From assembly GCA_964450685.1 (NCBI GenBank), contig CAYVDN010000005.1, positions 1 through 64,000 on the forward strand: 64,000 nt of DNA. Direction: 5' to 3'. Shown one piece after another: positions 58,839-64,000 of this stretch. Position numbers and translations under genes: made by a program. Position 1 is the first letter of the stretch; the number at the start of each line of letters is the position of its first letter. Source of the DNA: JBAOHV01 sp964450685. GTDB taxonomy: Bacteria > Actinomycetota > Acidimicrobiia > Acidimicrobiales > Microtrichaceae. The notes beneath the pieces are model-generated. The model was given only the letters and a program-made list of their open reading frames with translations. It searched no databases and had not been told where the DNA came from.

Positions 58839-59669
58839 GTGACGGAACGGCCGAGCGACATCCCACCGTGGAGCGCGTTGGCCGACAGGGCAAGAGAGTT
58901 CGGTGAACCTGCCGGGTCCACAGTGCTTGCCCCTCCCGATTCGCTGGCCCCTCCCCGTTCCCGACAGAAGCGGCCGTCGGACCCCGCTACGGGCTATGCG
59001 GACCTCCCACCAGGACCGGAGGCCGACCCGAACGTGCCGGCACGCAGCGGTCGAGGACGACGACCGCGCTCCCGTCCCCTGGTGACGACCACTCTGGTGG
59101 CTGCCGTTGTCGCCGCAGCCGTGACGGCGGTCCTGACGTTCGCCACTCGTCGCGACAACGATGCCTCGTCCGAGCCGGTCGATCGCCTCGGATTCGAAGA
59201 GTCGGCAACCCGTGATGCCTCTCCGCCCACCTCGGTCGATCGTCCCGCCGCGACCGGCACACGTGTGGCGGTCGGCAACGGCTGGACGGTGATGGTGCAC
59301 GGCTCCGATCCGGAGGCGACGGAGAGACTCGCACCGCTGAACCCCGAGCTGACGCCGACCGATGAGCAGTCGATCGTGCTGATCGACCTGGAGATGACCT
59401 ACCTGGACGGCGAACGGGAGGCAGAGTCACCGTTCTACGGCGTGGATCTCGCTGTGGTGGGTGAGGACGGGAGGGTCGTGACCCCCGCCGACACTCCCTG
59501 CGTCGCCACCGACCCGGTGTTCGACCTCTACGACGAGATGGCCCTCGGTTCCTCGCGTCGGGGAGGCATCTGCTTCATGGTCGAATCCGACCAGGTGGAT
59601 TCCCTGGTGCTGACAGCTACACCGTCGATGGATCCACACGCTGACACCAGCTGGTTCGCGCTCGACTGA
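58839..59669 (+). CDS. Single-pass membrane protein with DUF4352-like exterior
   Basis: The protein has 276 residues. A Pro-rich, basic cytosolic N-terminus (1-78) leads to one membrane helix (about 80-102), a Ser/Thr-rich spacer and an exterior beta-rich part (about 140-276) with VAVGNGWTVMVHG, SIVLIDLEMTYLDGE, CVATDPVFDLYDE and GGICFMVESDQVDSLVLTATPS. That part resembles DUF4352/telomeric-repeat-like beta sandwiches. Two Cys could form a disulfide. Function unknown. Confidence 0.68.
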   Translation: MTERPSDIPPWSALADRAREFGEPAGSTVLAPPDSLAPPRSRQKRPSDPATGYADLPPGPEADPNVPARSGRGRRPRSRPLVTTTLVAAVVAAAVTAVLTFATRRDNDASSEPVDRLGFEESATRDASPPTSVDRPAATGTRVAVGNGWTVMVHGSDPEATERLAPLNPELTPTDEQSIVLIDLEMTYLDGEREAESPFYGVDLAVVGEDGRVVTPADTPCVATDPVFDLYDEMALGSSRRGGICFMVESDQVDSLVLTATPSMDPHADTSWFALD

Positions 59670-59722
59670 GCGATCATCAGAATCCGGGTGGTGCTGCTTG
59701 CCACAACCCCCTGTTGCCGGTC

Positions 59723-59728
59723 GAGAAT
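59723..59728 (+). promoter_or_regulatory. Possible leaderless -10 box (GAGAAT)
   Basis: GAGAAT is followed by 6 bases and the GTG at 59735. It matches the nAnnnT core only. Confidence 0.3.
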
Positions 59729-59734
59729 GTCAGG

Positions 59735-60496
59735 GTGCCGGTACACCTGTCGATGTCACGAAGGCGCCTCGGCGCGCTGGTAGCTACGGCGTCGCTGATG
59801 CTGGCGGCGGGTTGTGGCACTGCCGGCGGTGCCGATCTGAGCGATTCGATTGATTCTGACGCCGGCGCTGCAGAATCGGGAGAGAGTGCCGCGGCCATCG
59901 ACGACGGAGTCGCCGGCAAGGTGACCGTTGCTGGTGACTCGATCTCTCTCGGCGTCGGTATGGCACTACGCGCGACGCTCGATGAGGAGCGCGAGGTGAA
60001 GGTCATCGGCGAGACAGGTACGGGGCTTGCCCGGCCCGACGCGTTCGACTGGCCGGCGCGACTCGAGACCCTGGCTGCCGAGTACCCGCCCGATGTGCTC
60101 GTGCTGTCGCTCGGCTCGAACGACGCACAGGACCTTCGCGACGCCGAGGGTGAGACGGTCGCCCAGATGGCGGACTCCGCCGCGTGGGACGCCGAGTACT
60201 CAGCCCGACTCGCCAGGGCCTTCGACGCGTTCGCAGGGACGGGCACCACAGTCCTGTGGTTGGGCCATGTCCGCACCGAGGAGGACGACGTCGGCCTCCG
60301 GAACCGACACATCCACCGGCTCGCGGAACAGGTGGCCACCACCCGCGACTGGGTGGTCATCGGTGACCTGGCCGAAATCCTGGGATCGGGCGAGAACGTC
60401 GCCTCGTTCTGCCTCCGCCCCGACGGGTTGCACCTCCGCGAGAGCTGTCTGGAACGTGTGGCTCAGTGGCTGCGGGTCAACGAGCCGATCAGCTGA
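59735..60496 (+). CDS. SGNH-hydrolase-like lipoprotein
   Basis: The protein has 253 residues. A basic N-terminus, a hydrophobic stretch and the lipobox LAAGC (Cys about 27) point to an exported lipoprotein. A Ser/Asp-rich linker leads to an SGNH domain: block I GDSISLGVG (Ser about 69), block III SLGSNDAQD and block V PDGLHL. The substrate may be a cell-envelope ester. The 3' end overlaps the convergent next gene by 34 bases. ATG 59753 is an alternative start. Confidence 0.82.
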   Translation: MPVHLSMSRRRLGALVATASLMLAAGCGTAGGADLSDSIDSDAGAAESGESAAAIDDGVAGKVTVAGDSISLGVGMALRATLDEEREVKVIGETGTGLARPDAFDWPARLETLAAEYPPDVLVLSLGSNDAQDLRDAEGETVAQMADSAAWDAEYSARLARAFDAFAGTGTTVLWLGHVRTEEDDVGLRNRHIHRLAEQVATTRDWVVIGDLAEILGSGENVASFCLRPDGLHLRESCLERVAQWLRVNEPIS

Positions 60497-61755
60497 ACCG
60501 GGGTCTCGCTGAACACGAAGTCGGCGCCCGTGCTGAACCTGGTGAGCGCCACGAGTCTCGACTCACGAGCGGGCTCCCCGGTTCGGACCACCTGCCATGC
60601 CGCCAACTCGCCGGGTCGAGGTACGACCTTCTCCACGTCGTAGTGCGCGTCGACTCCCCGCACGAGAGTGCGCAGTGCATCATCGTGGCCGTCGACGAGC
60701 AACCGGACCCAGTTCGTGAAGGGCTCATGCAGGGCATCGCAGTCGGAGACGGCAATCCGCAAGGACTCTCCGTCACCCGGTGAGCCGGTGTCGGACAGCT
60801 CGATGCTCGCGTCCACGTAGCCCCCTGGCGTCAGGAGCGGATGTAGCGCGAGGACCTGGGCCACCGCGGCCATCGAACTGTCCAGGCCCAGCGCATCGCG
60901 CAGCCGTTCGGCGCAGAGTCCGGCTATGCCCGCGGACTGCTGGACGACGATCTCGTTCGCGTCGTCGGAACCGTGGCGCCGTTCGATCGCGAACGCGAAC
61001 GACATCACGAGCAGGTGTACCTGCACAGCGATCTCGTGCAGCAGACCGACTAGCGCCGGGTGGGAGAACCACTCCATGCGCAGGTCGGGGTCCATCGGAG
61101 CCCGGTAGTCGGACCAGCCTTCACCACCCGCCTCGATCGTCGGTACCTCAGACCCAGCGAGTCGGGTGCCGACGATGTGGGTTGCAGGCTCGGGCTCCGG
61201 AAGGGGGTCGAGCGCCGGGTCGATGGTCGCAGTCCAGTGGCAGTGTGGGTGCCTGTCGCCGGGATCCCTCGGCGGTCGGTGGATCGGTCTGATCCGCGCA
61301 AAGGGGCTGGTGGCCATCGCGGTGGCGTCGAACGTCGGGTCCTCGATGTCATGGCACATCGTGCGCACGTACTCGTCGCCTATCGGTTCGACGTCCATCA
61401 GCGCGCCACAGTGGTCGAGCCAGAACTCGCCGTGGTGCTCGTCGATCACCTTCAGCCGGAAGTCCATGAACTCCGGCGGGGCGCCGATGTCGAGCTGAAG
61501 GCCCTTGAACATCGTGTCGATCGTCTCGCCGGAGTAGCCGAGCAGGCGTTGCATACGACGGGTGTAGATCGGGCTGGCGCCCATCCACTCGTCGATCGCT
61601 ATCCGGCCCATCTCCTCGCGGCCGTAACGGGCGATCAGGTGCGGCATGCCGGCGCGGTCGATCAGCTGGCCGGCGAGCAGGAGTTCCCTGGCCAACACGG
61701 CGAGCTCCCCACGGGAAAGCTCCGCGGCCGACCGGACCCCCGCGCCGGAGCTCAC
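60463..61755 (-). CDS. Uncharacterised protein in the ferredoxin/ALDH operon
   Basis: The protein has 430 residues with no signal peptide or membrane helix. It contains GREEMGRIAIDEWMGASPIYTRRM, EFWLDHCGALMDVEPIGDEYVRTMCHDIEDPTFDATA (about 108-146) and HPHCHWTATID. Conserved-looking Cys and His clusters in the first half suggest a metal or cofactor site, but I recognise no family with confidence. The GTG overlaps the aldehyde dehydrogenase stop (GTGA), so the two are translationally coupled. The operon suggests a role in catabolism of an aldehyde-yielding compound, possibly a steroid or terpenoid; that is inference. Confidence 0.65.
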   Translation of the reverse strand: MSSGAGVRSAAELSRGELAVLARELLLAGQLIDRAGMPHLIARYGREEMGRIAIDEWMGASPIYTRRMQRLLGYSGETIDTMFKGLQLDIGAPPEFMDFRLKVIDEHHGEFWLDHCGALMDVEPIGDEYVRTMCHDIEDPTFDATAMATSPFARIRPIHRPPRDPGDRHPHCHWTATIDPALDPLPEPEPATHIVGTRLAGSEVPTIEAGGEGWSDYRAPMDPDLRMEWFSHPALVGLLHEIAVQVHLLVMSFAFAIERRHGSDDANEIVVQQSAGIAGLCAERLRDALGLDSSMAAVAQVLALHPLLTPGGYVDASIELSDTGSPGDGESLRIAVSDCDALHEPFTNWVRLLVDGHDDALRTLVRGVDAHYDVEKVVPRPGELAAWQVVRTGEPARESRLVALTRFSTGADFVFSETPVQLIGSLTRSH

Positions 61756-63230
61756 AGGCCCACTGCTATCGCCTTGGTCTCGAGGTACTCCTCGAACCCG
61801 GCGGTGCCCATCTCCCGACCGATACCCGACTGCTTGTAGCCCCCGAACGGCACGTCCGGAGCGAACCAGACACCGCCGTTGACACCGAGCGTGCCAGTAC
61901 GGATCTTCGCGGCGACCCCGAGTGCGCGCTCCTCGTCGGAGGAGAAGATCGCCCCGGAGAGTCCGTAGGGCGAGTCGTTCGCGATCTGGATCGCCTGGTC
62001 GTCGCCCTCGTAGGGGATGACGGTCAGGACCGGTCCGAATATCTCCTCACGGGCGACGGTCGCCGTGTTGTCGAGACCGACCACGAGGGTCGGGTCGATG
62101 AAGTAGCCGCGTTCCATGCGCTCGGAGCGGCCACCTCCAGCAGCGAACGTGCCGCCCTCCTCCACCGCGGTCGCGAGGTACCCCTCGATGCGGTCACGCT
62201 GACGGGCCGATATGACCGGCCCGCAGATGGTGCCTGGTTCGTTCGGGTCGGCGGCGGCCAACGAGGTCATCGTCGCTGCGGCCACCTCGACGACCTGGTC
62301 GTGGAGCTTCCGGGGGACCAGCAGACGGGTCGTTATCGCACATCCCTGACCGGCGTGTGTGGACGCCATGAACGCCGCCATCGACGCGGCACCGGCCACG
62401 TCGGCGTCGTCGAGCACCACGAAGGCGGACTTGCCGCCGAGCTCGAGGAACACCTTCGTGATGTTCTCCGAGGCGCTGCGCATGACGGCGCGGCCGGTGT
62501 CGGTCGATCCGGTGAACGACACGACGTCCACCCGTGGATCGCCCGCGAGCTGGGCGCCGAGCGAGTGATCCGACGAGGTCACGACGTTGAGCACTCCGGG
62601 CGGGATCTCCGTCTTCTCCGCAGCTATTCGCGCAACCGCAGATGCGCACAGCGGTGTGTCGGGTGCCGGTTTGAGCACCACGGTGCACCCTGTCGCCAAC
62701 GCGGGGCCGAGCTTCGCGAAGTTGATCTGGTGGGGGAAGTTCCACGGCGTGATCGCGCCCACGACACCGGCCGGCTCACGCCAGAGCTCACGACGGGTGG
62801 GTACCCCCACCGACACCCGCTCACCCAGGTCGACGCGCCAGCCGTCGTAGGACTCGGCCAGGTCCGCCCAGTGGCCCAGGTCCTCGACGGGGATGTCGAA
62901 CTGCGGTCCCGCCGTCAGGAACGCCGGGGCCCCCACTTCAGCAGTCGTAAGAGCCCGCAGCGTCTCGCCTTCGGCGACGAGCGCGTCGCGCAGCTGACGC
63001 AGACAGCGAGCCCGGAACGCGGCGTCGGTCGCCCAGTCGCCACGGTCGAACGCTCGTCTGGCGGCGTCGATCGCCGCGTCCATGTCGACGGCGGTGGCGT
63101 CGGCCGCGGCCCCGAGGACCTGCTCGGTCGACGGGTCGACCGTCTCGAAGGTGCCCGCTCCCGTCGCGGTACGCAGGGTACCGTCGACCAGCAGGACGTC
63201 GAGGCCCTCGGGCAGGCTCGCTGCGTCCAT
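61752..63230 (-). CDS. NAD(P)-dependent aldehyde dehydrogenase
   Basis: The protein has 492 residues. The ALDH fold motifs are present: GVVGAITPWNFPHQI, LKPAPDTPL, SFTGSTDTGRAV, the general-base Glu in VFLELGGKSAFV, catalytic C297 in HAGQGCAITTR and EEIFGPVLTV. It oxidises an aldehyde to an acid. Substrate is unknown. The ATG overlaps the stop of the NTF2-like gene (TGATG). It is third in the operon with ferredoxin and NTF2-like protein. Confidence 0.92.
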   Translation of the reverse strand: MDAASLPEGLDVLLVDGTLRTATGAGTFETVDPSTEQVLGAAADATAVDMDAAIDAARRAFDRGDWATDAAFRARCLRQLRDALVAEGETLRALTTAEVGAPAFLTAGPQFDIPVEDLGHWADLAESYDGWRVDLGERVSVGVPTRRELWREPAGVVGAITPWNFPHQINFAKLGPALATGCTVVLKPAPDTPLCASAVARIAAEKTEIPPGVLNVVTSSDHSLGAQLAGDPRVDVVSFTGSTDTGRAVMRSASENITKVFLELGGKSAFVVLDDADVAGAASMAAFMASTHAGQGCAITTRLLVPRKLHDQVVEVAAATMTSLAAADPNEPGTICGPVISARQRDRIEGYLATAVEEGGTFAAGGGRSERMERGYFIDPTLVVGLDNTATVAREEIFGPVLTVIPYEGDDQAIQIANDSPYGLSGAIFSSDEERALGVAAKIRTGTLGVNGGVWFAPDVPFGGYKQSGIGREMGTAGFEEYLETKAIAVGL

Positions 63231-63784
63231 CAACGGTCCCAGAGCTTCACCGGTGCCTTGCCCGCCGGGTAGTAGCCGGGCAGCGGACCGCGCATCGATC
63301 GGTTCATCCGCTCGGTCATGCCCTCGGAGAGAACGCCGTCGGTCATCATCTCCATGAACACCGCGGCGGCGTTGCCGAAGTCGAACCAGTCGCGCTGCCA
63401 GTTCCACTGGAAGTTCCCTGCGTAGCGGAACCAGCTGCCGCCAATACCGTGGACCTCGTACTGGGTGCCGTCCTCGCGGGTCGCATCGGCGACCTGGCGC
63501 CACAGTCCGATCACCCAGCCCTTCTGGTCGTCGATGACGATCTCCTCGTACGGGTACTCCCAGCCGTCCAGGCCGCCCATCTCCGCTCCGAGTGCCAGCT
63601 CGCGGATCTCGTCACGGCCGACGGCCATGAAGTCGGTGTGGGGGCCGTAGTTCCAGCCGTAGGTTGCGTCCTCGGTGTACATCTCGGCCATGGGCCGCCA
63701 GTCTCCGGCGGCCTCTGCATCACGGTTGACCTGGAGCCAGCGCTCGACCATCTCTTCGAGCTCGGCGCGTGGGAATGCGGGCAT
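63230..63784 (-). CDS. NTF2/SnoaL-like protein
   Basis: The protein has 184 residues with the NTF2-like pattern: VERWLQVNRDAEAAGDWRPMAEMYTEDATYGWNYGPHTDFMAVGRDEIRELA and IDDQKGWVIGLWRQV. The fold supports small isomerases, dehydratases and binding proteins; members often appear with P450, ferredoxin and ALDH genes in steroid and terpenoid clusters. Catalytic residues cannot be assigned. It starts 26 bases after the ferredoxin stop. Confidence 0.82.
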   Translation of the reverse strand: MPAFPRAELEEMVERWLQVNRDAEAAGDWRPMAEMYTEDATYGWNYGPHTDFMAVGRDEIRELALGAEMGGLDGWEYPYEEIVIDDQKGWVIGLWRQVADATREDGTQYEVHGIGGSWFRYAGNFQWNWQRDWFDFGNAAAVFMEMMTDGVLSEGMTERMNRSMRGPLPGYYPAGKAPVKLWDR

Positions 63785-63810
63785 GTCGTTACTCCTTCGT
63801 GGAACTTGGG

Positions 63811-64000
63811 TCAGTCGTCGACGATCGTCAACGCGTGGGTCGGGCAGTACTTGGCGGCCAGCTCAGCTCCACGGCGCAGCTCGGCGGCCGGATCCGGGTC
63901 GAGTACCTCGACCTTGCGTTCGGGGCCGACCCGGAACAGATCAGGGGCCTCACTCTCGCAGACCCCGTGGCCCTGGCAGAGGTCGGTGTCGACCACGATC
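63811..64000 (-). CDS. 3Fe-4S ferredoxin (runs into right edge)
   Basis: About 62 residues are visible and the frame is open to the edge, so the start may lie outside. An in-window GTG at 63996 is possible, but IVVDTDLCQ reads like the inside of a ferredoxin N-terminus. Cluster Cys are in DLCQGHGVCESEAP (the middle Cys position is His/Gly, as in 3Fe-4S ferredoxins) and KYCPTHAL. Such ferredoxins pass electrons to cytochrome P450s. It is the first visible gene of the operon. Confidence 0.88.
   Translation of the reverse strand, partial: IVVDTDLCQGHGVCESEAPDLFRVGPERKVEVLDPDPAAELRRGAELAAKYCPTHALTIVDD

Overview
The window is high-GC (roughly two thirds G+C), gene-dense DNA from an actinobacterium. 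The gene set supports this: a 13E12-type HNH protein, a DUF3152 protein, KdpE, MutA/MutB/MeaB, LuxR-type two-component pairs, a PaaX regulator, and many genes whose start codon lies 6-7 bases after a TAnnnT box (leaderless mRNAs). Acidimicrobiia is my best guess for the class, but that is inference; there is no rRNA or other decisive marker.

Layout. 1-1.9 kb: the 5' end of a Kdp potassium operon (small membrane protein, KdpE, a stand-alone DUF4118 protein, a 62-residue membrane protein and the start of KdpF), all on the minus strand. 1.9-6.5 kb: RidA, a Tat lipoprotein with a thioredoxin-like motif, and an Fe-S module (ErpA, a Cys-containing winged-helix regulator, and a divergent Mrp/NBP35 ATPase), then a trypsin-like protease. 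6.6-13.4 kb: methylmalonyl-CoA module (MeaB, two tandem TetR paralogs, MutB, MutA). 13.5-25.4 kb: DoxX, PIG-L deacetylase, EEP hydrolase, 13E12/HNH protein, proline iminopeptidase, GAF protein, AI-2E-type permease, MBL hydrolase with PaaX, fatty acid desaturase, class III aminotransferase and prephenate dehydratase.

25.4-29.9 kb is the most distinctive block: a four-gene minus-strand operon (CstB-like persulfide dioxygenase-rhodanese, rhodanese with membrane tail, SulP transporter, beta-carbonic-anhydrase-like protein) ending in a broken mycoredoxin gene. It is headed by two tandem G/C-tract palindromes typical of CsoR/CstR repressors. It lies between pheA and tRNA-Ser(TGA) and looks like an acquired reactive-sulfur module.

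30-40 kb holds three tRNA-Ser genes (TGA, GCT, CGA), a MOSC protein, a LuxR-type two-component system, a GGDEF-EAL protein with a degenerate EAL half, a PaaI thioesterase, a large LuxR-family ATPase regulator and TadA. 40-49 kb: UppP, PhoX-type phosphatase, universal stress protein, XseA/XseB, two alpha/beta hydrolases (one without its nucleophile) and a second two-component system whose kinase seems to start at ACG. 49-57 kb: beta-lactamase-like hydrolase, RF3, DUF3152 protein, a NarK-type transporter behind a GlnR-like box, tRNA-Ala and an acyl-CoA ligase. 57-64 kb: GAF-domain regulator with a perfect operator palindrome, two secreted or membrane proteins, and a minus-strand operon (ferredoxin, NTF2-like protein, aldehyde dehydrogenase, unknown protein) that runs off the right edge.

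Two themes run across the window. Many transcription units begin with leaderless promoters. Short 12-19 bp tandem duplications repeatedly sit at gene 3' ends, sometimes including the stop codon.
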